Shown here piece after piece: positions 1 to 6,345 of a stretch of 9,744 bases of DNA. The position numbers were made by a program, and so were the translations under genes. The notes beneath the pieces are model-generated. The model saw only the letters and a list, made by a program, of their open reading frames with translations. It searched no databases and had not been told where the DNA came from. The stretch is taken from the NCBI GenBank assembly GCA_009783975.1, contig WRCL01000037.1, positions 1 through 9,744 on the forward strand, in the 5' to 3' direction. This stretch comes from Micrococcales bacterium (GTDB lineage: Bacteria; Actinomycetota; Actinomycetes; Actinomycetales; Cellulomonadaceae). How positions within the stretch are numbered: position 1 is the first letter of the stretch; every line of letters starts with the position of its first letter.

Positions 1-2
1 GC

Positions 3-467
3 GGTGTCGCCTTGTGCTCATTCCACCACCACCGCGTCCACGACCTTGACCTGATCATCGAACGACTACCACATCCCGGACGAGGGCTGGCCGGGCAAGC
101 CACCGCGGCATACCGGTTCCTGCGACGTGACGGAACAGTGTTCTGCGAAGAACAACCACACCGACCACACCGACCACCCGACCACGGGACAGCCCTGCCC
201 AACGCCAGGCAGCCAGAACCAGCTCACCACGACGTGGCCTTCGCGGACCAGGCAAGAATGGGGCACACACACCCAGACACACGCGGGTCAGCCCTGCCCG
301 ACGCCGGGCAGCCAGAACCAGCTCACCACGACGCGGCCTTCGCGGACCAGGCAAGAATGGGGCACACACACCCAGACACACGCGGGTCAGCCCTGCCCGA
401 CGCTGAGCAGGCAGACCCGCTCAGCCGTGGGGTTGGCACACCGGTCGCCGACCAGGCGTTGTTCTGA
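3..467 (+). CDS. HNH endonuclease (DUF222/13E12-type), C-terminal fragment with repeat tail
   Basis: The frame is open from the window edge to a TGA at 465-467, so the real start lies upstream; the TTG at 12 is only an internal Leu codon. The first visible residues, GVALCSFHHHRVHD, match the end of the HNH nuclease domain in the abundant actinobacterial DUF222/13E12 family, where a Cys and a His cluster close the zinc/metal-binding beta-beta-alpha fold. In that family the domain is thought to cut DNA, but the biological role is mostly unknown. After the HNH end come about 40 ordinary residues, then a His/Pro-rich tail built from a 33-residue unit (ALPDAGQPEPAHHD...FADQARMGHTHPDTRGS) present twice, with a decayed third copy ending at VADQALF. 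The tail looks disordered. Family assignment is fairly sure from the motif; the nuclease core itself is outside the window, so activity cannot be judged. Confidence 0.72.
   Translation, partial: GVALCSFHHHRVHDLDLIIERLPHPGRGLAGQATAAYRFLRRDGTVFCEEQPHRPHRPPDHGTALPNARQPEPAHHDVAFADQARMGHTHPDTRGSALPDAGQPEPAHHDAAFADQARMGHTHPDTRGSALPDAEQADPLSRGVGTPVADQALF
155..186 (+). repeat. 9-bp microrepeat (ACCACACCG) inside the HNH tail
   Basis: ACCACACCG occurs at 155-163 and 164-172, followed by the shortened ACCACCCG (173-180) and ACCACG (181-186). In the HNH reading frame it encodes Pro-His-Arg triplets. It sits directly before the 99-bp tandem repeat, so two repeat scales lie side by side, consistent with replication slippage in a weakly constrained tail. 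Confidence 0.75.
190..424 (+). repeat. 99-bp tandem repeat, two full copies plus a decayed third
   Basis: Copy 1 is 190-288 and copy 2 is 289-387. They match at 96 of 99 positions; the differences are at 201, 207 and 235 of copy 1. A third copy starts at 388, matches exactly for 16 bases and then drifts until about 424. The period is a multiple of three (33 codons), so the repeat keeps the HNH reading frame open. The unit is also free of stops in other frames on both strands, which creates long spurious ORFs here. Near identity of the two full copies points to a recent duplication. Confidence 0.93.
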
Positions 468-485
468 CCTGGGGGACGGTGGGAC

Positions 486-503
486 GGGGCCATGCGCGGC
501 CCT
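486..503 (+). terminator. Weak hairpin after the HNH gene
   Basis: GGGCC (487-491) and GGCCC (498-502) pair across a 6-nt loop, with an extra G-U pair at the base (486/503). It lies 19 nt after the HNH stop. No T-run follows, so it could at best be an intrinsic terminator of the U-poor actinobacterial kind. The rest of the 468-609 gap shows no gene, only the galE promoter candidate. Confidence 0.2.
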
Positions 504-597
504 CTCAACCTTCCTGGGTCGTTCGTCGCGGCGGGGCATCGGCTGGTCAGCGAAACGGTACGCGCCTGACAGCACAACCGCTCCGGACGCACTTGGG

Positions 598-603
598 TAG
601 GGT
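598..603 (+). promoter_or_regulatory. -10 element for leaderless galE
   Basis: TAGGGT fits the actinobacterial TANNNT -10 consensus. Only six bases (GGGGTT) separate it from the galE ATG at 610, so transcription would start at or within a base or two of the start codon. The G-run in between could be read as a Shine-Dalgarno, but it lies only 2 nt from the ATG, too close to work normally. No good -35 is seen at 16-19 bp; CTGACA at 566-571 is too far upstream (26 bp). Confidence 0.45.
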
Positions 604-609
604 GGGGTT

Positions 610-1566
610 ATGACTGTGCTGGTGACCGGCGGTGCAGGGTATATCGGGGCGCACCTGGTGCGGGTGCTCGCCGAGGCTGGGCGGGCCGTCGTCGTCGTGG
701 ATGACCTGTCGACGGGGGACACGGCACGTGTCGGCGACGTGCCGTTGGTGCGGCTGGACCTGGCTGAGACCCCGAGCGTCGATGTGCTCGTCGAGACGTT
801 GCGGACCTATGACGTGCGCGAGGTCGTCCACTTCGCGGCGCGCAAGAACGTGCCGGAGTCGGTGCAGCGGCCGACCTGGTACGCCCAGCAGAACATCGGT
901 GGGCTGGCGAACCTGCTCGACGCGATGCGTGCGGCGGAGGTGACACGGATCGTGTTCAGCTCAACTGCGGCCGTCTACGGATCGCCGGACAGCTCAGTCA
1001 CCGAGGCTGACCCGACCATCCCGGTCAACCCCTATGGGTGGACCAAGCTCGCCGGTGAGTGGCTGGTGCGTGACGCGGCGGCAGCCTGGGGGTTCCGTGC
1101 GGTGGCGTTGCGGTACTTCAACGTCGCCGGGGCGGGGTGGCCGGACCTCGGCGACCGGCAGGTCGCGAACCTCGTGACGATGGTGCTGGACAAGATCGAC
1201 CGGGGGGAATTGCCTGAGGTGTTCGGCAACGACTACCCGACACCGGACGGGACCTGCGTGCGCGACTTCGTCCACGTCATGGACCTCGTCCACGCGCACA
1301 TCGCGGCCCTCGACATCGACGAACCGTGGACCATCGCCAATGTTGGGACTGGCCGTGGTGCTTCAGTGCTGGAGGTGGTCCGGGGGCTCCAGCACGTCGC
1401 GGGTTGTGGCGACGATGTGGTCTGGGCCCCGCGGCGCCCCGGGGACCCTGCTGCGGTCGTCGCCGACCCGGCACGGATGACCTCGTTGGGCTGGCGTGCC
1501 GAACGTGGGCTCGACGAGGTCCTCGCCGACGCCTGGGACGCGTGGCGTCAGCCAGCGTCGGGCTGA
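610..1566 (+). CDS. galE: UDP-glucose 4-epimerase (GalE-like, extended SDR family)
   Basis: 318 aa, close to the usual 320-340 of the family. GalE interconverts UDP-glucose and UDP-galactose (some members also the N-acetyl forms) in the cytosol with bound NAD. Visible motifs: the Rossmann NAD loop GGAGYIG at residues 7-13; DDLSTG at 31-36; HFAARKNVPESV at 74-85; the catalytic serine region FSSTAAVYG (116-124); the YxxxK pair Y142/K146 in PYGWTK; LRYFNVAGA at 168-176; and the strongly GalE-specific stretch DYPTPDGTCVRDFVHV (208-223). The ATG start puts the NAD loop at the expected distance from the N terminus. The gene sits alone on the plus strand and converges with the glycosyltransferase cluster, overlapping the DUF2304 gene by 19 bp at the 3' ends. 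Its setting suggests it supplies a galactose-type sugar for the surface glycan. Other 4-epimerases are very similar, so the exact substrate is uncertain. Confidence 0.93.
   Translation: MTVLVTGGAGYIGAHLVRVLAEAGRAVVVVDDLSTGDTARVGDVPLVRLDLAETPSVDVLVETLRTYDVREVVHFAARKNVPESVQRPTWYAQQNIGGLANLLDAMRAAEVTRIVFSSTAAVYGSPDSSVTEADPTIPVNPYGWTKLAGEWLVRDAAAAWGFRAVALRYFNVAGAGWPDLGDRQVANLVTMVLDKIDRGELPEVFGNDYPTPDGTCVRDFVHVMDLVHAHIAALDIDEPWTIANVGTGRGASVLEVVRGLQHVAGCGDDVVWAPRRPGDPAAVVADPARMTSLGWRAERGLDEVLADAWDAWRQPASG
1548..1566. terminator. Inverted repeat holding both stop codons of galE and the DUF2304 gene
   Basis: TCAGCC (1548-1553) and GGCTGA (1561-1566) are exact reverse complements around a 7-nt loop AGCGTCG. 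The last three bases are the galE TGA; the first three are the complement of the DUF2304 TGA. The repeat therefore equals the whole 19-bp overlap of the two convergent genes. A 6-bp stem without a T-run is weak, so a role as a bidirectional terminator is only a suggestion; the inverted repeat itself is plain in the sequence. Confidence 0.4.
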
Positions 1567-1898
1567 GCCGGGTCGTGCGGGGGCGCCTCGGCGAGGGCCA
1601 CACGCCGGGCCAACGCCGTGATCTGCATCTCCACCCCACGAAAGTGCAGGTAGGTCGCGGCGATGAACGCCAGGGTCATGATGATGAACAGGTACAACAA
1701 CAGGTCAGTGCCCCGCCCGACCCCCACAGCGTTGGCGACGACCGTCCACACGTCCTCGAACAGCACCGAGGCGGCGAACGCGACGGCGAACCCGACCATC
1801 GCCAGGCGCCGCAGCGCCAAGACCCGTGACCCGCGGCGCAGGAGCAACAACCCGACGACCGCGAGGATCGCACTGATGATGATGACTTTGATCCACAT
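1548..1898 (-). CDS. DUF2304 small membrane protein
   Basis: 116 aa, typical for DUF2304. Three hydrophobic segments at about 3-20, 32-54 and 64-84 predict an integral membrane protein. The stretch GVGRGTDLLLYL (59-70) ahead of the third helix resembles the most conserved part of the family, and a charged amphipathic C-terminal helix follows (RGVEMQITALARRVA, 87-101). DUF2304 genes are regularly found next to DPM1-like GT2 genes, as here. The ATG lies 3 nt after the upstream glycosyltransferase stop (TGA AAC ATG), and that gene's last codons contain AGGTGA, which can act as ribosome-binding site, so the two are probably translationally coupled. A role as membrane partner or anchor for the soluble glycosyltransferase is an inference from context. 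The 3' end overlaps galE in antisense. Confidence 0.85.
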   Translation of the reverse strand: MWIKVIIISAILAVVGLLLLRRGSRVLALRRLAMVGFAVAFAASVLFEDVWTVVANAVGVGRGTDLLLYLFIIMTLAFIAATYLHFRGVEMQITALARRVALAEAPPHDPAQPDAG

Positions 1899-1901
1899 GT
1901 T

Positions 1902-2573
1902 TCACCTGTAGAGCAGCTCGGTGAGGATGTTCACCGAGTTCCAGATCGACTGTCCTTTTCGCCTTGAGTATTCGGTGTACAGCACGTGCACGGGGCTCTC
2001 GGTGCAGCGCAGACCGGCTTTGGCGACCTGCGCGACGATCTCTGAGGCGTGAGCCATACGGTTCTGGCGGATCTGCACCGCCGCCAACGCGGGGCGGGTA
2101 AAACCCCTGAGCCCGTTGTGGGCGTCGGTGAGCCGAAGACCAGTCGTGAGGTTCGACAACCCAGTCGCGAGGCGCAGCACAGCCCGTTTCGTCCGACCGG
2201 GTTCGGTGCGCTCGTCGAGGAACCGTGAGCCGAACACGACGTCGACCTCGCCGGTGCGGAGCAGCTCGACCATCGCCACGGCGTCAGCGACCTGGTGCTG
2301 GCCGTCAGAGTCGAACGTCACCACGTAGCGCATCGCCGGGTCGGCCAGGACGTAGTCGAACCCGGTCTGCAGCGCGGCGCCCTGGCCGAGGTTGAGGGGG
2401 TGGCGCACGACGACCGCGCCTGAGGCCTTGGCGATATCGGCTGACCCGTCGGTGCTGCCGTCGTCGACGCACACAACTTTGGTGAACACCGCGCGAGCGC
2501 CGGTGACGACGTCAGCAACGACGGCCGCCTCGTTGTACAGCGGCACCACCAACCAGGTGTCGTCCAACCTCAC
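1902..2573 (-). CDS. Family-2 glycosyltransferase, DPM1-like (polyprenyl-phosphate sugar transferase type)
   Basis: 223 aa, a single GT-A domain. Motifs in order: LVVPLYNEA (8-16), VVCVDDGSTDGS (33-44), NLGQGAALQTG (61-71), the metal-binding FDSDGQH (87-93, D88/D90), VFGSRF (113-118), DAHNGLRGF (150-158) and the late KGQS (206-209). This is the pattern of dolichyl/polyprenyl-phosphate mannosyl- or glucosyltransferases, which move a sugar from a nucleotide donor to a lipid phosphate. There is no membrane segment, and the next gene 3 nt on encodes DUF2304, a likely membrane partner. The start is taken as GTG at 2573. GAAAGG lies only 1 nt before it, while a TTG two codons in (2567) would have 7-nt spacing and is a real alternative. 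Sugar and lipid acceptor cannot be read from the sequence. Confidence 0.88.
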   Translation of the reverse strand: MRLDDTWLVVPLYNEAAVVADVVTGARAVFTKVVCVDDGSTDGSADIAKASGAVVVRHPLNLGQGAALQTGFDYVLADPAMRYVVTFDSDGQHQVADAVAMVELLRTGEVDVVFGSRFLDERTEPGRTKRAVLRLATGLSNLTTGLRLTDAHNGLRGFTRPALAAVQIRQNRMAHASEIVAQVAKAGLRCTESPVHVLYTEYSRRKGQSIWNSVNILTELLYR

Positions 2574-2600
2574 GCCTTTCGTCCGAGCCCAGGATAGGCG

Positions 2601-3482
2601 TCACCTGGTCGGCCCGACAGCGTGGCGGACCATCTCCCCCACGGCAGCGCGGTTCCCGGAGCGTACAGCCGTAGGCAACAACGCGACCGCATGTGCACGG
2701 GACGTCGCGTGCAGCCGTGCGGCACGGGCGGCGCGCGACCAGCCGAGCCGTGAGGCCTGCGCCGCAGCAAGCGAATAGTAGCGGCGCTCCTCGGCGAACC
2801 TCGTCCCGTCGACGGCGGCTTCGGCTGAGGCTGAGCTCGGGTGGCGCCTGTAGGTGAAACAGACCTCGGGCACACGCAGCAGGCTGCCCCCTGCAGCGAG
2901 CAGGTCGACGACCAGGGCGAGGTCCATGACCACACCGAACCCCTCACGGAACCCGACAGCCGCGACCGCCTCACGCCGGAAGGTCAACGACGGCCAGTAC
3001 AGCCAGTTCCCCCGCATGAGACCGACAACTGCCGACTCCCCGGCCAGGCGCCGCACCCCGCGTGGTTCCAGCCACTTCTTCACCGTGTCGACCGAGGTCG
3101 ACACCGGGTTGCCGTCGGAGTCGACCACACGTACGCCGGGCTGCACGACCGTCGCCTGCGGGAACTGCTCAGCCGCGCCGCTGACTGTGGCGACATAGTC
3201 CGGGCCGAGCAGGTCGTCGCAGCCGGGGAACACGACCAGCTCGTTGGTGGCGAGCTCCAGGCACCGGCGGAAGTTGCCTGCGAGCCCAAGGTTCGTCTCG
3301 TTGCGCACGTACCGCACGCGCGGGTCGTCCATGGCGCGCAGGTGGTTGCTGGCTGTGGGGTCGGGGTAGGCGTCGTCGACGACGGTCAAGGTCCACCGCG
3401 GGTCGGACTGGGCGAGCACCGAGGCTACTGTTGCCAGCAGCCGCGACGGGTCCCCCCAGTACGGGACCACGATGTCGAGCAC
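2601..3482 (-). CDS. Family-2 glycosyltransferase
   Basis: 293 aa. The N-terminal GT-A domain shows IVVPYWGD (4-11), SVLAQS (21-26), VVDDAYPD (34-41), NETNLGLAGNF (61-71) and the DXD-type FPGCDD (85-90); a WYWP-like patch (NWLYWPSLTFRR, 159-170) and D187 in GVVMDLALVVDLL fall where the acceptor-side catalytic base usually lies. YRRH at 211-214 resembles a late GT2 motif. The last 60 residues are Ala/Arg-rich and helical, without membrane spans. It probably adds one sugar to the glycan assembled by this locus on the cytosolic face of the membrane; donor and acceptor are unknown. The GTG start is supported by a perfect AGGAGG upstream. The gene lies 74 nt after the secreted-protein gene and 27 nt before the DPM1-like gene, on the same strand. 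Confidence 0.9.
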   Translation of the reverse strand: MLDIVVPYWGDPSRLLATVASVLAQSDPRWTLTVVDDAYPDPTASNHLRAMDDPRVRYVRNETNLGLAGNFRRCLELATNELVVFPGCDDLLGPDYVATVSGAAEQFPQATVVQPGVRVVDSDGNPVSTSVDTVKKWLEPRGVRRLAGESAVVGLMRGNWLYWPSLTFRREAVAAVGFREGFGVVMDLALVVDLLAAGGSLLRVPEVCFTYRRHPSSASAEAAVDGTRFAEERRYYSLAAAQASRLGWSRAARAARLHATSRAHAVALLPTAVRSGNRAAVGEMVRHAVGPTR

Positions 3483-3486
3483 TGGG

Positions 3487-3492
3487 CCTCCT
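3487..3492 (-). promoter_or_regulatory. Strong Shine-Dalgarno AGGAGG for the GT2 gene
   Basis: On the minus strand AGGAGG is followed by CCCA and then the GTG start at 3482. The spacing of 4 nt is slightly short, but this is the best ribosome-binding site in the window and it fixes the start of the 293-aa glycosyltransferase. Confidence 0.75.
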
Positions 3493-3556
3493 GGCGGTCA
3501 CGGACACATCCCGGTCGCACTGTCTCACCGCATGTGCGGCCCCGCGAGCGCAGGAG

Positions 3557-5746
3557 CTACCTGAGGTAACCGAGGACGTCGACGACGACGTTGCTCGTAC
3601 CTGTGGCCGACTGCTGGTTGCTCAACGCGATCGTGCCGTTGGCTGCGACCGGGACGATGACAAGGTTGGGGATGTCACGTCCGACGATGTAGTTGAGCGA
3701 CGAACCTGAGGGTCGCGGTCCGGTCGCGTGGACGGTGAGGTTGCCGACCGACGTCGGGGCGACGGCAGTGACGTTGACGACAACAGCCTTCGCGCCGGCT
3801 GGCACCGTGCCCAGACGCCGCACGTCCAGCGTCATCGTCCCGGTGCGCATCGTGCCGGACGCGCGGAGCGTCGCTGGGGCTGCAGGCCGGGTGTCCAGGA
3901 CCCTGGTGGGGGTGACGGCGACGAACCCAGCACCAGATGCCGGGACATAGCCAGTGACGTCCAAGACGACTTCGACCGGCTGGCGCGAGACCGAGTACAA
4001 CGAGACCTTGCCGTCGGCCAGCCCGACGACCACAGCGTTGGCCTTGGTCTTGCCCGGGGCGTAGTTGAGCGTCGACGTCCCAGTCGGGGTGGAGCGGGCG
4101 GGGAAGACCTGCAGGTTGCCGACCCCCGCAGGATCCACGACGGTGGCGGTGAGGACCACCGCTTTGGCGTCGCGAGGCACACCGGCCTTCCCGGCGACGA
4201 CGACGTCGACGCGTGTGCTCGGGGGGACCGGCCCCTGGGTCCCCACACGTGAGGCTGCCCGGGTGTCCATGAGCCGGGTCGGGACTTGGGTGACGACCGG
4301 GGCACCGGCCGTGAGGTAGCCCGAGACGTCGACGATCGTCCGCGACACGCTGCCCTGCCCAGCCAGGCACAACCGCGCGCCAGGGCCGAGCGAGACCCAT
4401 GTGGCTGCCGCGACGTCCTGGCCGACCTCGAAGTTCACGCTCGAGGCTGTCGGGCGCGGCGAGCCCTCAGCCCACACCACGACATGGCCAGGGGTTTTCG
4501 GGCGGACGGCGACGAGGTTGAGCAGGACCCCGGTCGCGTCGGCTGGGACACCAGCGGACTGGGTGGAAAAACACCTCGTGGTTGTTGCCAGGGCCGATGT
4601 CCAGGTGTCGATGACCCGGGTCGGGGTGGTGACGACCATCCCTGTCGACGTTGGTGCGGCGGCCTTCGCGGCGACCGACACCGGCCAGCACCCCAGCGAC
4701 ACCGAGGCTGAGGTGTCGCGGGCGGTGACGCACACCGTGTGCTCACCGGGGGCCGCGTTCACCGACGTGGAAAACCCGGCTGGGCCCGACCATCCTGACA
4801 CCGTGCGCTGGGCAGAGGCGCTGACAGTCGAGACCACCGTGCCGTCCACCGACACCGACACGGCGACGACCTGGGTGCTGTCAGGGTCGTACGACCAGCC
4901 TTTGACCTCGACCTTGCCGGCCGTCGCCTCGACAAGCTCGACGGCTCCGACCGGGACGCGGTTGCCTGTCGTGGACCCGAACCAGTCGGTGAAGAAGTTG
5001 TAGAAGTTGCGGTTGCCGTACGACGAGCAGGAGTTACCAGTCCCCGACCCGGCCGCCAGCGACGCAGCGTTGGGGGTGTACGGGGTGTAGATGTACAGGT
5101 TCGCCGTCGCCTGGTTCTCGATGAACACCGACTTCTTGCCGCACGCGGCGTTCGGGTGGTACAGGATCTGGTTCGTCACCCCGGCCCGGTAGCCGTACCG
5201 GGTGGGGTTGTGGGTGTAGTTCTGCATCTGCCAGGCGCTCTTGTACACCTGGGTAAAAAAGCCGTAGTACGCCGAGTCGCACCCGGTCGTGTCCGGGCAG
5301 CCAAAACCCATCGCCTTGTCGTAGCGGGACTTCGCCGGTTTCGTCGCCGTCACCAGCCCCTGCTCTTTTTGCATGGTGACGAGCAGCACCTGGGGGTTGA
5401 TCCGGCAGCTGCGCGCAACCTTGGCGATGATCGTCGCCGCGCTCTCGTTCGCGGCGCCGACGTAGCCGCCAGGACAGTTCGTGTCGGCAGGTTTGTCGCT
5501 CGTCGTCTGGCGGTAGTCCTTCAGGCACGGCATCTCACCGGGCTGGCACGCGGCGCCCTTGGTCTTCAGGAACAGCTCGACCTGCGCGGCCGTCATCGAG
5601 GTGTAGTCGAAGAAGACACCGTCAGAGATGATGTTGCCCGCTTTGAACCCGTCGAGGGTCGCCGCGGCCCGCTCGGCAGGGACCAGGCCCGCGCCGACGA
5701 GCACGAGCGCGACGACGACACCGACACGTGCAGCCCGCTTGCCCAT
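3557..5746 (-). CDS. Secreted protein: lysozyme-like domain, Ig-like domain and three PTRxxDTR beta repeats
   Basis: About 729 aa from the ATG at 5746. Residues 1-29 form a Sec signal peptide: KR, a long Val/Ala/Leu core, then AERAAA before TLDG. Residues about 32-262 are a Cys-rich domain common in secreted actinobacterial proteins. Its motifs are GNIISDGVFF, CLKDYR, INPQVLLVTMQKEQGLVT, MGFGCPDTTGCDSAYYGFF, NLYIYTPYTPN and SSYGNRNFYNFFTDWFGS. The QKEQG glutamate (E128) lies where lysozyme/transglycosylase-fold enzymes have their acid, so muralytic activity is plausible but unproven. Residues about 265-360 look Ig-like (GWSYDPDS, GEHTVCVTARD, LGCWPVSV). Three beta repeats follow, starting at PTRVIDT (375), PTRLMDTR (489) and PTRVLDTR (613), each ending in a GYL/GYV motif. 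The upstream stop overlaps the start (TGATG), and GTG at 5749 is an alternative start. GAAGG lies 7 nt before the ATG. Confidence 0.85.
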   Translation of the reverse strand: MGKRAARVGVVVALVLVGAGLVPAERAAATLDGFKAGNIISDGVFFDYTSMTAAQVELFLKTKGAACQPGEMPCLKDYRQTTSDKPADTNCPGGYVGAANESAATIIAKVARSCRINPQVLLVTMQKEQGLVTATKPAKSRYDKAMGFGCPDTTGCDSAYYGFFTQVYKSAWQMQNYTHNPTRYGYRAGVTNQILYHPNAACGKKSVFIENQATANLYIYTPYTPNAASLAAGSGTGNSCSSYGNRNFYNFFTDWFGSTTGNRVPVGAVELVEATAGKVEVKGWSYDPDSTQVVAVSVSVDGTVVSTVSASAQRTVSGWSGPAGFSTSVNAAPGEHTVCVTARDTSASVSLGCWPVSVAAKAAAPTSTGMVVTTPTRVIDTWTSALATTTRCFSTQSAGVPADATGVLLNLVAVRPKTPGHVVVWAEGSPRPTASSVNFEVGQDVAAATWVSLGPGARLCLAGQGSVSRTIVDVSGYLTAGAPVVTQVPTRLMDTRAASRVGTQGPVPPSTRVDVVVAGKAGVPRDAKAVVLTATVVDPAGVGNLQVFPARSTPTGTSTLNYAPGKTKANAVVVGLADGKVSLYSVSRQPVEVVLDVTGYVPASGAGFVAVTPTRVLDTRPAAPATLRASGTMRTGTMTLDVRRLGTVPAGAKAVVVNVTAVAPTSVGNLTVHATGPRPSGSSLNYIVGRDIPNLVIVPVAANGTIALSNQQSATGTSNVVVDVLGYLR

Positions 5747-6261
5747 CACGGGACCTTCACCGACACGTCGTCACCAGTGCCTGAGTGCTCAGCCGAGCTG
5801 TACGACAGGCTCACTGACCACTGACCGGCTCCCAGCTGGGCAACCTCGACTGCGCATGTCGTCGTCGCAGGTCCCGGCTCTGCTGGGGTCTGTTGCACGA
5901 CCTGGGTCTGGCCCTGGCGCCACGTCGCGGTGCACGTACCTCCAGGGTCGAGCACGGCGATGTCGCCGGCGACCCAGGCGACCGACCGGGCTGGGTCCCA
6001 CCCGGCAGAGGTGACCAGGACGGTGACCGGGGCACCAGGTGATGGCGGTATGGGCGTGTCCGCGCACGGGTTGTCGTGCGAGCATGCGTCCTTAGGTGTC
6101 GGCGAGGCGAGGATGGTCGATGCCGGCGACGTCGTGCTGGGGGCTGCCGCGGGTGTGGTGCCAGCCCAGACGACGGCCGCGACGAGCACGACCAGCGCCA
6201 CGCCGAGGCCGGCGAGCAACCAGCGCACGGCGCGCCCGGGCAGGGCAATACCATCGTTCAC
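5746..6261 (-). CDS. Single-pass membrane-anchored exported protein of unknown function
   Basis: 171 aa, not assigned to a family. A short N terminus (to about residue 12) precedes one hydrophobic segment (13-33, WLLAGLGVALVVLVAAVVWAG). A Thr/Pro/Ser/Ala-rich linker (35-58) follows, then an extracytoplasmic domain of about 110 residues rich in Val, Thr and Ser. The outer part has exactly four cysteines, C60, C66, C110 and C136, which could form two disulfides. The C-terminal half looks like a small beta sandwich (WSVSLSYSS, DDVSVKVP). No lipobox is present, and the segment lacks a clear cleavage site, so a membrane anchor is more likely than a cleaved signal. Start GTG at 6261 has GGGGAAG 7 nt upstream. 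The TGA overlaps the start of the secreted lysozyme-like protein (TGATG), so the two are probably made together and may act together at the wall. Confidence 0.7.
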   Translation of the reverse strand: MNDGIALPGRAVRWLLAGLGVALVVLVAAVVWAGTTPAAAPSTTSPASTILASPTPKDACSHDNPCADTPIPPSPGAPVTVLVTSAGWDPARSVAWVAGDIAVLDPGGTCTATWRQGQTQVVQQTPAEPGPATTTCAVEVAQLGAGQWSVSLSYSSAEHSGTGDDVSVKVP

Positions 6262-6276
6262 GTCATCACTTCCCCA

Positions 6277-6290
6277 GAAAGAAACCTTTC
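6277..6290 (-). other. Small hairpin at the predicted 5' end of the surface-protein transcript
   Basis: GAAAG and CTTTC are separated by GTTT on the minus strand, giving a 5-bp stem with a 4-nt loop. It lies just upstream of the Shine-Dalgarno GGGGAAG (6269-6275). If the promoter proposed at 6298-6325 is right, the mRNA would start at about this hairpin, which could protect its 5' end. The stem is AT-rich and may be chance. Confidence 0.25.
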
Positions 6291-6297
6291 AGCGGTC

Positions 6298-6325
6298 ACT
6301 GTATCCAGGCAAGCGGCTCTGTCGG
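6298..6325 (-). promoter_or_regulatory. Candidate promoter for the surface-protein/glycosyltransferase operon
   Basis: On the minus strand CCGACA (6325-6320) and TACAGT (6303-6298) are 16 bp apart. The first matches TTGACA at four of six positions; the second fits TANNNT. Transcription would begin near 6291, leaving a leader of about 30 nt with GGGGAAG placed 7 nt before the GTG at 6261. It is the best pair I found in the gap, but the match is moderate. Confidence 0.35.
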
Positions 6326-6345
6326 GTGAGACATGACCAAGAGCA

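Noticed and set aside
55..381. Minus-strand open frame with a repeated CLGVCAPFLPGPRRPRRGELVLAA segment
   Set aside because: It is the shadow of the 99-bp repeat, which has no stops in several frames. The plus-strand frame continues a recognisable HNH domain; this one has no homology-like feature or ribosome-binding site.
190..424. CRISPR array or mobile-element end repeats
   Set aside because: The copies are directly adjacent, 99 bp long and in frame with a protein; there are no spacers, and no transposase is near.
127..600. Plus-strand open frame overlapping the HNH tail in another phase
   Set aside because: Thr/Gln/Pro low-complexity product arising from the same repeat; the HNH frame explains the region.
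3528..3539. Palindrome CCGCA-TG-TGCGG between the secreted protein and the GT2 gene as a terminator
   Set aside because: Only a 5-bp stem with a 2-nt loop and no T-run. The 74-nt gap and strong downstream ribosome-binding site are compatible with read-through; too weak to list.
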